NCBI GenBank assembly: GCA_900545275.1
Contig: UQYG01000006.1
Coordinates: 62,001 to 126,000 of the forward strand
Length of the DNA stretch: 64,000 bases
DNA from: an uncultured Sutterella sp.
GTDB lineage: Bacteria; Pseudomonadota; Gammaproteobacteria; Burkholderiales; Burkholderiaceae_F
Reading direction: 5' to 3'
Position numbers and translations under genes: made by a program. Of this stretch, positions 1 to 10,575 are shown one piece after another (within the stretch, counting starts at the first letter, position 1; every line of letters begins with the position of its first letter). Under the pieces are notes generated by a model. The model was not told where the DNA came from, did no database searches, and saw only the letters and a list, made by a program, of their open reading frames with translations.

Positions 1-787
1 CTTCGCCCTCGGCAAGGCGGACCTGCGCCTGGAGGAGGGCGCCGAAGCGTTCCTGAAGCTTGACGAGCAGATTTTCGAGCTCCGCTTCGCGGGTGCGCAG
101 AATGTGAATCTTCGCGAGCATGCGTGCTCGGATCGGTGCAAAGTCCGGATTTTTCGCCGCGTCTTCGGCCGAAGGACAAAGAAAGCGCAGGTGTTCGAGG
201 GAGCTCTGTTCGCTCCGCAGTCGGCGGACGTTTGCAATCTGTTCGCTTCGCCGTTGCGTTTCGCGTTCGATCTGCGCCCGAAGCGCTTCGTCGTAGCCCG
301 TCTTCGGGGTGAGGATTTCTTCGAGTTTGCGCAGCGTCGCCTTGAGGGCGGGATCGTCCACGCGGTCGGCGCAGCGCGCGACGCTGAATGCGCCCTCGAG
401 CGTTTCGCGGCGCTCCACGAGCGGAGCGGGCGGCAGATTGGGAAGAGAAAAGGGGACGGGGACGAGATGAATGTCGATGACGTCGACTTCGATTCCCTTT
501 TGGTCGAGCGCCTTTTTCATGCGCGTGGTGAGTTGCCGCAGGCGGTTTTCCTGACCGGCGTCGCGCACCGTCAAAATGAGCTTTCGCCCCTGCAGACGAC
601 AGTGTTTCGGGTCGCTGAAGTCGATGGCGATGCGCCAGGCCTTCAGAAGCGGACCAATCACGGCCGCCGCCTCGCGCGAGCGCGCATATTCCTGAAAAAA
701 GGCGAAGCGGCGGTGGTTGTTGCTGTCTCCCGACAAAAGCCGCGAGAGCGACATCGTTTCCTTGTATCGGTACTGGGGTTTGGCCAT
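1..787 (-). CDS. DciA-family (DUF721) helicase-loader-like protein, 3' end outside window
   Basis: An open minus-strand frame starts at an ATG at 787 and runs off the left edge without a stop (262 codons visible). Residues about 35–115 look like a DUF721 domain: a 'LLKAWRIAIDF' region, then strands containing 'RKLILTVRDAGQENRLRQL' and a helix ending near 'DVIDIHLVP'. DUF721 proteins (DciA) help load the replicative DnaB helicase in bacteria that lack DnaC, and the gene commonly lies near secA. After the domain comes an Arg/Glu-rich, probably coiled-coil stretch of more than 100 residues, which makes the protein longer than a typical DciA. It is transcribed away from the GDPD-like gene and secA. 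Family call is moderately secure; a role in helicase loading is inferred. Confidence 0.6.
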   Translation of the reverse strand, partial: MAKPQYRYKETMSLSRLLSGDSNNHRRFAFFQEYARSREAAAVIGPLLKAWRIAIDFSDPKHCRLQGRKLILTVRDAGQENRLRQLTTRMKKALDQKGIEVDVIDIHLVPVPFSLPNLPPAPLVERRETLEGAFSVARCADRVDDPALKATLRKLEEILTPKTGYDEALRAQIERETQRRSEQIANVRRLRSEQSSLEHLRFLCPSAEDAAKNPDFAPIRARMLAKIHILRTREAELENLLVKLQERFGALLQAQVRLAEGE

Positions 788-877
788 GACAGTCGCTCGA
801 CGAGGTGAGAAAAGGCTATTCTAACCGTTTGAACCGCACCACTAGATTCCGCCCGCAACGGGGCGACGAAACTTCAC

Positions 878-1678
878 ATGAAACGTCTTTTGCTGATCAT
901 CGCACTGGTTCTTTTGGGCGTGCTCTTCCTTGTCGAGCAAAGTGAGCGCTGGACGTATTCGCTCTGGCGCGCCCTTGACCGCGTCCCCGAGGCCGAGGCG
1001 CTTGAACGCGCCGGGGCGCCCGAACCCATCGCGCACGCCGCGGGGGTCGTGGAGGGACACGTCTATACGAACAGCCGCGAGGCGCTCGAGCGGGCGCTTC
1101 GCGACGGCTACCGCTTCGTGGAGCTTGATTTGCGAAAGACGATCGGCGGCGATTATTTCGCGGCGCACCGCTATCGCAAATTCTATGAAATGACGGGCGG
1201 CGCGCTCCTCACCTTCCTGCCTCCCACGAGAAAGCGCGTGGAGGAAAGCCTTCTTCACGGATCGCTTCATCCCCTGTTCCTCGAAGACGCCTGCCGGATT
1301 CTGCGCGAAAAGGACGCGTGGCTCGTCACCGACAAGGCGCGCGACTTCGGAGCGCTTCTCAAGGCCTGTCCCATGCCCGATCGGATGATCGTCGAAGTCT
1401 CAAGCCTCAATCAGTACTTCGCGGCGCTCGATGCGGGCATCCGCTATCCGGCCCTCAACACTCACCGCATCGCCGAGGCGCAGAAGGAGGGCGTCAAGAT
1501 TCTCGTCGTCACGCCAGAAACCTACGCCAAGGCCGAGGAGCGCGACGCCTTTCTCCTGGCGGGCGGCAGTCTTCTCGTCGCCTCGAGCGAGCGTTGCTCG
1601 GAATTCAAAACGCTCTTCGGGCGCCCGGGCACCTGGGTCTACACGGACCGATGCTCGCCCAAGCGCGTGGAGAAATGA
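878..1678 (+). CDS. GDPD/PI-PLC-like phosphodiesterase with N-terminal membrane anchor
   Basis: 266 residues. Residues 3–19 form a hydrophobic signal anchor, so the rest is probably periplasmic. The core resembles the glycerophosphodiester phosphodiesterase TIM barrel: His53 in 'IAHAAG', Asn65, the Glu82-x-Asp84 pair in 'VELDL', and His97 in 'FAAHRYRKF'. The Arg that normally follows the first catalytic His (HRG) is Ala here, and the second His is not in the usual His-Asp pair, so it is a divergent member whose activity is uncertain. It lies between the dciA-like gene (divergent, 90 bases away) and secA (202 bases downstream). Substrate unknown; a lipid head-group diester would be the family default. 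Confidence 0.5.
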   Translation: MKRLLLIIALVLLGVLFLVEQSERWTYSLWRALDRVPEAEALERAGAPEPIAHAAGVVEGHVYTNSREALERALRDGYRFVELDLRKTIGGDYFAAHRYRKFYEMTGGALLTFLPPTRKRVEESLLHGSLHPLFLEDACRILREKDAWLVTDKARDFGALLKACPMPDRMIVEVSSLNQYFAALDAGIRYPALNTHRIAEAQKEGVKILVVTPETYAKAEERDAFLLAGGSLLVASSERCSEFKTLFGRPGTWVYTDRCSPKRVEK

Positions 1679-1723
1679 ACACGGTTTTTTGCAAAATGCC
1701 GCAACCCTAGGAGTGCGGCAACG

Positions 1724-1732
1724 TGCGATAAT
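1724..1732 (+). promoter_or_regulatory. Candidate extended -10 promoter for secA
   Basis: TGCGATAAT matches the extended –10 form TGn-TAnnnT at five of six hexamer positions. No –35 match is found 16–18 bases upstream. It would give a leader of about 145 bases before the secA ATG at 1881. Confidence 0.35.
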
Positions 1733-1880
1733 CCGAAAACGCACGACCTGGCGGCTCAATTCGCGAAGGGGAGGACGGAATCTGCAGAGCGTCTTCCCTT
1801 CTTTTTGTTTCTTGACCGCCGGGGATGTTTTGGGGCCGTCTCGTTTTGCGCGGCTCGAACCATGACCAGGTTGAAGAACA

Positions 1881-4607
<2,727 letters not shown>

Positions 4608-4624
4608 TCGGAAGTGAACCGCAG

Positions 4625-4663
4625 GGCGAGACCGTCGTACTTTTCGGCGTCTCGCCTTTTTTT
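4625..4663 (+). terminator. Rho-independent terminator after secA
   Basis: An 8-base stem (GGCGAGAC at 4625–4632, GTCTCGCC at 4649–4656) is followed by seven T residues. It separates secA from the ArgJ-derived gene that starts at 4687. Confidence 0.85.
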
Positions 4664-4686
4664 CTTCTCCGCCGAAAGAACAAACG

Positions 4687-5655
4687 ATGTCTCAACCGCT
4701 TTTTCTCTCCACGAAACGCCATCTCGTGCGGCTCTTCGACGCGAATTATTTCGTTGCGGCGCGCATGCGCCTTACCGAGGGCGTGCGCGTCCTGACGGGC
4801 TCAGATCGCCCGCGCGTCGCCGCTCTTGTGACGGGCGAGGGAGCGCCGCTTCCCGGAACGACGGGGTTCGCTGGCGCCTGGCGCGCCCTGCAGGGCGTTG
4901 CGGCAGAGCGGCTCGGACTCCCCGTCGAGGCGGTGCTCTATGCGCCTCTCGGGCGGGCACGCTATACGCGACCGGCAGGCCCGCTCCTTGAGGATCTCTC
5001 GCAACCCCTCATCGAGCGTCCGATCCGTTGGAGCGAGGAACGTACGCTTCACGATGCCCAAGGCCCCTTCCGCATCGAAGTGGAGCGGATCGGCGGCGAA
5101 ACGCCGGAGCGCTCGGCCGTCTGGGGTGCGGTATTTTCGGAACCTTTCGATCGGGAGACGCTCGAGCTCGTCTGTGCGGAACTCGAAGGCGCTACGCTCG
5201 CGCGTCGCCGTGCGACGGAAGGAGGCGTAACGGGGGACTTTCTTTGGGTTGCAGCGCCCCGTCCTGCGCTCAAGAGGCGCACGATCGACGGTCGGCGGGA
5301 AGCGCTTTCGGAGGTGGCGGCGGAACTTTTGGCGAAGAACGCTGCCTCGGAGGAGAGCATATTCCTCTCGATCCGCGGCGCCGAAACGGTCGCCGAAGCC
5401 GAGCGCATCGCCGCCTTTCTTGCGACCCACGGCGCACGCTTCAGGTTGGACGACTTCTGGCGGGCTCTCGTTACGGCGGAACTGCCTGGATTCGAGTGGA
5501 ACCGCATCGCCATTGCGTCGGATGACGGGGTTATACTGAAAAACGGTGTGTGGCACGACGACGCGGTCGTTCGCCCCGCTTCTTCCCTCACCATTCATCT
5601 GTGCCGCGGTCACTGCGGTTGGCGCGGGACGATCACTCTCAATATTCGGGAATAA
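4687..5655 (+). CDS. ArgJ-derived protein, probable catalytically dead relative of glutamate N-acetyltransferase
   Basis: 322 residues with no obvious family at first sight. Read against the known ArgJ fold, several blocks line up in order: 'FVAARMRL' (22–29) with ArgJ 'FCAAPV'; 'ALVTGEGAPLPGTTG' (46–60) with 'NTGNANAGTG'; 'RATEGGVTGDFLWVA' (175–189) with 'TIDGDTSTNDSFILIA'; 'REALSEVAAELLAK' (204–217) and the 224–250 strand-helix with the segment before ArgJ's 'SDPNLGRI'. The autocleavage and catalytic site (normally a MATML motif whose Thr is the nucleophile) should fall near 143–150, but reads 'SAVWGAVF', with no Ala-Thr pair. The substrate-proximal KGxGM motif is also absent. ArgJ is about 400 residues, so this copy is shortened. 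secA–argJ–mutT is a common betaproteobacterial order, so it sits exactly where argJ belongs. Homology is my inference from patterns and synteny; function unknown. Confidence 0.6.
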   Translation: MSQPLFLSTKRHLVRLFDANYFVAARMRLTEGVRVLTGSDRPRVAALVTGEGAPLPGTTGFAGAWRALQGVAAERLGLPVEAVLYAPLGRARYTRPAGPLLEDLSQPLIERPIRWSEERTLHDAQGPFRIEVERIGGETPERSAVWGAVFSEPFDRETLELVCAELEGATLARRRATEGGVTGDFLWVAAPRPALKRRTIDGRREALSEVAAELLAKNAASEESIFLSIRGAETVAEAERIAAFLATHGARFRLDDFWRALVTAELPGFEWNRIAIASDDGVILKNGVWHDDAVVRPASSLTIHLCRGHCGWRGTITLNIRE

Positions 5656-5657
5656 CT

Positions 5658-6338
5658 ATGTCTGAAGAAAAAATCATTGAAGTCGCCTGCGGCGTGCTGA
5701 TCCGGGAAGATGGCGCCGTGCTCATCGGCTCACGCCCCGAAGGGAAGCCCTATGCCGGATACTGGGAATTTCCGGGCGGCAAGCTCGAGGCCGGAGAAAC
5801 GGTGGGGGATGCGCTCAAGCGTGAGTTCCGCGAAGAACTCGACATGACCGTCAACTCTTCCTTTCCGTGGTTCGTGACGGAACACCGCTACGAGCACGGG
5901 CACGTGCGGTTGCATTTCTATCGCTCGCGCGATTTCCGAGGTGCGCCCGTGTGCCGCGAGGGTCAGAAGACCGTGTGGATGCACCCGGGCGAACGTCCCC
6001 CGGGACTTATGCTCCCGAAGGACGGCGCCATCATGAACCGCGTGGGTCTTCCCGACGTGTGGGAAGATCGCGTCGACACGCTCACCTATTCGACGCAGGC
6101 CTTCCGCGCGACGGTCGAGCGCGACCGCCGTCACCGTTTCACGGGAGCCCGTCTTGAAACGATGGACGACCTCTACAAGGCCGTGGCGCTCGACCTGGAC
6201 TTTGGAATCGTGGCGGCGGAGCGCTTCGACGAATTTCTCGTCAAGGGCGAAGCTCTTCTGCCTCTCTACGCCGAAGGGGCGCGTGCGGCGGATCTCGATC
6301 TCTGGCAGGCACGCGGAGCGCACGGCGTGAAGCCTTGA
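5658..6338 (+). CDS. mutT: MutT-type Nudix hydrolase with reduced ThiE-like C-terminal tail
   Basis: 226 residues from the ATG at 5658, three bases after the upstream stop; an in-frame extension back to 5550 would overlap the upstream gene and adds no conserved sequence. MutT hydrolyses 8-oxo-dGTP to clean the nucleotide pool. The Nudix box spans 41–63 and fits GX5EX7REUXEEXGU closely ('REFREELD'). Many betaproteobacterial MutT proteins are fused to a thiamine-phosphate-synthase-like domain. Here residues about 150–226 keep the spacing of its last portion ('LYKAVALDLDFGIV', then 'RFDEFLVKGEALLPLYAEG', then 'DLDLWQARGAHGV'), but the middle of the domain and its phosphate-binding residues are missing. 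The tail is probably structural only. Confidence 0.88.
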   Translation: MSEEKIIEVACGVLIREDGAVLIGSRPEGKPYAGYWEFPGGKLEAGETVGDALKREFREELDMTVNSSFPWFVTEHRYEHGHVRLHFYRSRDFRGAPVCREGQKTVWMHPGERPPGLMLPKDGAIMNRVGLPDVWEDRVDTLTYSTQAFRATVERDRRHRFTGARLETMDDLYKAVALDLDFGIVAAERFDEFLVKGEALLPLYAEGARAADLDLWQARGAHGVKP

Positions 6339-6358
6339 TTTTGATTGCGGACGAATGA

Positions 6359-6397
6359 AAAGCGGGACGTTTTCCTTGTCGGAGGACGTCCCGCTTT
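6359..6397 (+). terminator. Terminator-like hairpin after mutT
   Basis: A perfect 12-base stem (6359–6370 with 6386–6397, AAAGCGGGACGT) follows the mutT stop. The trailing sequence is only moderately T-rich and runs straight into the PhoB box, so it insulates the phosphate operon. Confidence 0.65.
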
Positions 6398-6402
6398 GCA
6401 TT

Positions 6403-6441
6403 TGTCATGAAATTGTCATTTTGTTGTAACGGCCGTGTCAT
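6403..6441 (+). promoter_or_regulatory. PhoB box upstream of pstS (four direct repeats)
   Basis: TGTCAT occurs at 6403, 6414 and 6436 with TGTAAC at 6425: four half-sites at an exact 11-base period, the geometry of two adjacent Pho boxes. CATACT at 6452–6457 is a plausible –10 element, placing the last repeat where a –35 would be, as in PhoB-activated class II promoters. Because phoB and phoR lie in the same operon, phosphate starvation should autoactivate the whole locus. Confidence 0.88.
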
Positions 6442-6521
6442 GTGGGGTCCCCATACTTCGCCATGCGAACGGCGGAAGGTTCCGCCGTTGGCGAGTTGAG
6501 TTGAATTGATAGGAAAGCAAA

Positions 6522-7325
6522 ATGAAAAAGACCCTTCTCATGACCCTTGCGGCTCTCGGCACGATGACGGCGACCGCTTATGCCGGTACGGTGACCGTGA
6601 ACGGCTCCACGACGGTTCTTCCCGCCATGCAGCAGGTTACGGAAAGCTTTATGGCCGCTCATCCCGACGTGACGGTCACGATTTCGGGTTCGGGTTCCGG
6701 CAACGGCATCAAGGCGCTTCGCGACAAGATGACGGACATCGCCATGTCGAGCCGTGACCTCAAGAGCAAGGAAGTCAAGGACTTCGAAAGCCACGGCATG
6801 AAGACCAACCGCTACACGGTGGCTCATGACGCCATCATCCCGGTTGTCCACAACAACAACGCCGTCAAGGGTCTCACGATGGCTCAGTTGCGCGACGTCT
6901 TCGCCGGCAAGATCAAGAACTGGAAGGAAATCGGCGGTGCCGACCGTCCGATCGTCGTGGTCGGTCGCGATTCTTCCTCGGGTACGTTTGAAAGCTGGCA
7001 GGAACTCGTGATGGGCAAGACCCGCGTCTCGCCCCGTGCTCAGCTCCAGTCCTCCTCGGGCGGCGTCGTTCAGGCGGTCGCTTCGAATGAAAACGCCATC
7101 GGCTACATCGGCATCGGCTACATGGACAAGCAGACCAAGGCCCTCGAAGTCGACGGCAAGGTCGCCAGCATGGCTTCCGCCAAGGACCGCACCTGGCCGA
7201 TCGCCCGCGACCTCTACCTCTTCACCGTGACGGAATCGGCCGACGCCAAGAAGCTTCTTGACTACGCCCTTTCGGCCGAAGGTCAGAAGTTTGTTGAAAA
7301 GTCCGGTTTCGTGCCTGTGAACTGA
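6522..7325 (+). CDS. pstS: Periplasmic phosphate-binding protein PstS
   Basis: 267 residues with a Sec signal peptide (Lys-Lys, hydrophobic core, cleavage after 'TAYA' near residue 21). PstS captures inorganic phosphate in the periplasm for the PstCAB importer. Visible family features: 'VNGSTTVLPAMQ' near the mature N-terminus, 'ISGSGSGNGIKAL' and 'VGRDSSSGTFESW', the Ser/Thr-rich loops that bind phosphate. It is shorter than E. coli PstS and closer to the compact PstS type seen in many bacteria. First gene of pstSCAB-phoU-phoBR, directly under the PhoB box. Confidence 0.95.
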   Translation: MKKTLLMTLAALGTMTATAYAGTVTVNGSTTVLPAMQQVTESFMAAHPDVTVTISGSGSGNGIKALRDKMTDIAMSSRDLKSKEVKDFESHGMKTNRYTVAHDAIIPVVHNNNAVKGLTMAQLRDVFAGKIKNWKEIGGADRPIVVVGRDSSSGTFESWQELVMGKTRVSPRAQLQSSSGGVVQAVASNENAIGYIGIGYMDKQTKALEVDGKVASMASAKDRTWPIARDLYLFTVTESADAKKLLDYALSAEGQKFVEKSGFVPVN

Positions 7326-7335
7326 GAGGCTGAAG

Positions 7336-8220
7336 ATGGCGATGCCCGCTAAGCTCCGGGCGGACCTTTACTTCGAGCGCAGTCTCAAACTTGTCGCAGG
7401 GGTAAGCGTCGTATCGCTTACGGCGATCGTCGTCTTCCTCTGCGCGCAGGCGTTTCCGGCGTTCGAAGAAATGTCCCTGACGGACTTTTTCTTTTCCACG
7501 GAGTGGTATCCGACGGACGACGAGCCGAGCTTCGGCATCGGCGCTCTGATCGTGGGGTCGCTCGCGTGCGCTCTGCTGACGACCCTCATCGCCGTGCCTC
7601 TCGGCGTGCTGACGGCGGCCTGCATGCACTGCGGCATGCACGAAAAAATCCGCCGCTTCGTGAAACCCTTGATCGAACTGATGGCGGCGCTTCCTTCGGT
7701 CGTGATCGGCTTCATCGGCATGGTGGTGCTCGCGCCCTGGCTGCAGCAGACTTTCAACATCGCGTCGGGGCTCAATCTTCTGAACGCCTCTCTGATGCTC
7801 GCTTTCATGTGTGTTCCGACGATCGCGTCGATTTCCGAAGACGCCCTGAAAAACGTCCCCAACGCTTTGCGCGAAGCGAGCCTCGCGCTCGGAGCCACGC
7901 GCTGGGAAACGCTCGTGAAGGTGGAACTTCGCTACGCCATGGGCGGCATCGGCACGGCCATCATGCTCGGCATTTCGCGCGTGATCGGCGAAACGATGGT
8001 GGTCCTCATGGTGGCAGGCGGCGCCGGGATCATTCCCGAGAGCATCTTCGACCCGGTTCGTCCGATGACCTCGAGCATTGCCGCTGAAATGGCGGAGGCC
8101 GCGGTCGGCAGCGAACACTACCACGCTCTCTACGCGACGGGTCTGGTTCTCTTCGTCGTCACGTTGATCTTCAACCTGGCCGCCTGGTACGCGGCGCGTG
8201 TGGGAGGCCTGAAGAAATGA
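7336..8220 (+). CDS. pstC: Phosphate ABC transporter permease PstC
   Basis: 294 residues, about six membrane helices. PstC forms with PstA the inner-membrane channel for phosphate. The permease coupling loop is visible as 'ALREASLALGATRWETLVKV' (EAA-type motif that contacts PstB), and 'RVIGETMVVLMVAGG' near the C-terminus is typical. It begins 10 bases after pstS and overlaps pstA by four bases, implying translational coupling. Confidence 0.95.
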   Translation: MAMPAKLRADLYFERSLKLVAGVSVVSLTAIVVFLCAQAFPAFEEMSLTDFFFSTEWYPTDDEPSFGIGALIVGSLACALLTTLIAVPLGVLTAACMHCGMHEKIRRFVKPLIELMAALPSVVIGFIGMVVLAPWLQQTFNIASGLNLLNASLMLAFMCVPTIASISEDALKNVPNALREASLALGATRWETLVKVELRYAMGGIGTAIMLGISRVIGETMVVLMVAGGAGIIPESIFDPVRPMTSSIAAEMAEAAVGSEHYHALYATGLVLFVVTLIFNLAAWYAARVGGLKK

Positions 8221-9080
8221 GTCGCAAACAAAACAGCGGGCGCTTCTTCACGCAGAAGTGCGGTTTCGGTTTCATGCGGGTGGCGGCGATCATCAACATC
8301 GGCGCGCTCCTTGCCATCCTGGGACTGATTTTCGTTGAATCCCTGCCGGCGCTCAGTTGGGAATTCCTGACGGAACCCCCTCGCAACATGATGAGCGAAG
8401 GCGGGATCTGGCCCTGCCTCGTCGGAACCTTCTTTCTTTCGGCGGGTGCCCTCGTGATCGCCCTGCCGCTCGGCGTCGCGAGCGCCGTCTATCTGCACGA
8501 ATACGGCGGCTCGTCGGCCTGGGTGACGCTGACGCGTCTCTCTATCGCAAACCTCGCTGGCGTTCCCTCGATCGTCTTCGGGCTCTTCGGCCTCACTTTC
8601 TTCGTCGTGTTTTGCGGCCTGGACGTGAGCCTTCTCTCGGGGATCCTGACGCTTTCAGTGCTCTCGCTTCCGGTCATCATCAACACGACCGAAGCCGCGC
8701 TCTCGCAGGTTCCTCAGGACTGGCGCGAAGCGAGTCTCGCGCTCGGCGCCTCGCGCCGTGAGACGATCATGAAGGTAGTTCTTCCCAATGCGCTTCCCGG
8801 GATTCTGACGGGCGCCATTCTCGCGCTCTCCCGCGTGGCCGGGGAAACGGCCGCCATCATGTACACGGGCAGCGTCTACTTCACGCCCAAGACCGGCGTG
8901 AGCCTTTTTGAACCCGTCATGGCGCTTCCGTATCACGTCTACGTGATGGCTACTTCGGGGACCAACATCGAGGCCACGCGCCCGTTGCAGTACGGCACCG
9001 CGCTCGTGCTCGTGGCGCTCGTGCTCGTGATGAGTCTCGCCGCCATTTTGTTGCGCGAACGTCGTCGTTCGCAATTCTGA
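8217..9080 (+). CDS. pstA: Phosphate ABC transporter permease PstA
   Basis: 287 residues with six predicted membrane helices. Start codon overlaps the pstC stop (ATGA). The EAA loop reads 'DWREASLALGASRRETIMKV', followed by 'LPGILTGAILALSRVAGETA', both characteristic of PstA. Partner of PstC in the phosphate importer; followed 12 bases later by pstB. Confidence 0.95.
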   Translation: MSRKQNSGRFFTQKCGFGFMRVAAIINIGALLAILGLIFVESLPALSWEFLTEPPRNMMSEGGIWPCLVGTFFLSAGALVIALPLGVASAVYLHEYGGSSAWVTLTRLSIANLAGVPSIVFGLFGLTFFVVFCGLDVSLLSGILTLSVLSLPVIINTTEAALSQVPQDWREASLALGASRRETIMKVVLPNALPGILTGAILALSRVAGETAAIMYTGSVYFTPKTGVSLFEPVMALPYHVYVMATSGTNIEATRPLQYGTALVLVALVLVMSLAAILLRERRRSQF

Positions 9081-9092
9081 CGAGTAACAGTT

Positions 9093-9875
9093 ATGACCGA
9101 ATCCACGATCGCGGGCATGCCGCCCGCGAAAATCGAAATCCGCAATCTCAACATCTATTACGGTGACTTCCGGGCCGTCAAGGACATCACGCTCAACATC
9201 CCGGAAGGGTGCGTGACGGCCTTCATCGGGCCCTCGGGCTGCGGCAAGTCGACGCTTCTGCGCAGCCTCAACCGCATGTATGATCTCTACGAAGGACAGC
9301 GTGCGGAGGGGTTCTGCCGCATGGGTGACACGGACATTCTGGGTAAGGAGACGGACGTCACCGAACTGCGCTCGCGCATCGGGATGGTCTTTCAGCGTCC
9401 GACCCCTTTCCCGATGTCGATCTTCGACAACATCGCCTACGGCGTGCGCCTTCGTGAAAACCTCTCGAAGTCGGAACTCGAAGAGCGCGTCGTATGGGCC
9501 CTGCAGAAGGCCGCTCTTTGGGACGACGTCAAGGACAAGCTCGATCAGCCCGGCACGAGTCTCTCGGGCGGTCAGCAGCAGCGTCTGTGCATTGCGCGCG
9601 GCATCGCCGTGAAGCCCGAAGTGCTGCTTCTTGACGAACCCTGCTCGGCCCTCGACCCGATTTCGACCGCCCGCATCGAAGAGCTCATCGACGAGCTCAA
9701 GGAGGACTACACGGTCGTGATCGTGACGCACAGCATGCAGCAGGCGGCCCGTGTTTCGGACTACACCGCCTTCATGTACCTCGGCGAACTCATCGAGTTC
9801 GGACCGACCAAGGAAATCTTTACGCGTCCGAAGAAAAAGGCGACGGAAGATTACATTACGGGCCGCTTCGGTTAA
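9093..9875 (+). CDS. pstB: Phosphate ABC transporter ATPase PstB
   Basis: 260 residues, normal length. Walker [10 protein letters not shown] at 46–54, the Q-loop in '[16 protein letters not shown]', ABC signature '[14 protein letters not shown]' and Walker B '[13 protein letters not shown]' are all intact, followed by the switch His in '[10 protein letters not shown]'. It energises phosphate import through PstC/PstA and, with PhoU, relays transporter state to PhoR. Confidence 0.97.
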   Translation: MTESTIAGMPPAKIEIRNLNIYYGDFRAVKDITLNIPEGCVTAFIGPSGCGKSTLLRSLNRMYDLYEGQRAEGFCRMGDTDILGKETDVTELRSRIGMVFQRPTPFPMSIFDNIAYGVRLRENLSKSELEERVVWALQKAALWDDVKDKLDQPGTSLSGGQQQRLCIARGIAVKPEVLLLDEPCSALDPISTARIEELIDELKEDYTVVIVTHSMQQAARVSDYTAFMYLGELIEFGPTKEIFTRPKKKATEDYITGRFG

Positions 9876-9889
9876 GGAGTTGAAGAGAA

Positions 9890-10570
9890 ATGAGCGGACA
9901 TATTCTCAAGAGTTTTGACCGTGACCTCGATGAGGTGACGAAGCTCGTCTACACGATGGGGACGACGGTTTCCTCGCAGCTCGAGAAGGCCGGCAAGGCC
10001 CTCATCAAGCTTGACGTCGCTCTCGCCGAGCAGGTGCGCGACGGCGACGCCATCGTCAACGGACAGCACGTGGAAGTCGACGCCAAGGTCGAAAATCAGA
10101 TCGCCATCCGTCAGCCTCAGGCCGTCGACCTTCGCCGTCTTCTCGGGTGCTCGCGCATCAGCATCGACCTCGAACGCATGGGCGACGAAGTGCGCAACAT
10201 CGCACGTTCGATCCTGCGCCTTGCAGATCAACCCGCCGAGAGCGTCCTCACCAATCGTTCGGCGCTCGTGATGGCTGTGGCGACCCTGCGCCACATGATT
10301 GACGACGTCATGCAGGCTTTTCTCGCGGACGACACCGATGCGGCTCGCGAAGTGATGCTCCGTGATAGGATGGTCGACGACGTCTTCCGCACGACGCTTC
10401 GCAGTCTGGTGACGCACATGGTCGAAGATCCGGGCGCCACGACGAGCGCGATGGAGCTCATCTGGATCGCCAAGGCACTCGAGCGCGTGGGCGACCATAC
10501 GAAGAACGTGGCGGAAACGGTCATCTTCATTCGCGAGGGTGCCGACGTGCGCCATGATTTGATTGCCTGA
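9890..10570 (+). CDS. phoU: Phosphate signalling regulator PhoU
   Basis: 226 residues, all-helical, made of two PhoU repeats. Conserved pieces include 'DVALAEQVRDGDAIVN', 'RQPQAVDLRRLLG' and 'ALERVGDHTKNVAETVIF', the last carrying the E/D-rich metal-binding motif of the second repeat. PhoU represses PhoR kinase output when phosphate is plentiful and restrains Pst. Lies between pstB (14-base gap) and phoB (5-base gap). Confidence 0.95.
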   Translation: MSGHILKSFDRDLDEVTKLVYTMGTTVSSQLEKAGKALIKLDVALAEQVRDGDAIVNGQHVEVDAKVENQIAIRQPQAVDLRRLLGCSRISIDLERMGDEVRNIARSILRLADQPAESVLTNRSALVMAVATLRHMIDDVMQAFLADDTDAAREVMLRDRMVDDVFRTTLRSLVTHMVEDPGATTSAMELIWIAKALERVGDHTKNVAETVIFIREGADVRHDLIA

Positions 10571-10575
10571 TTCCC

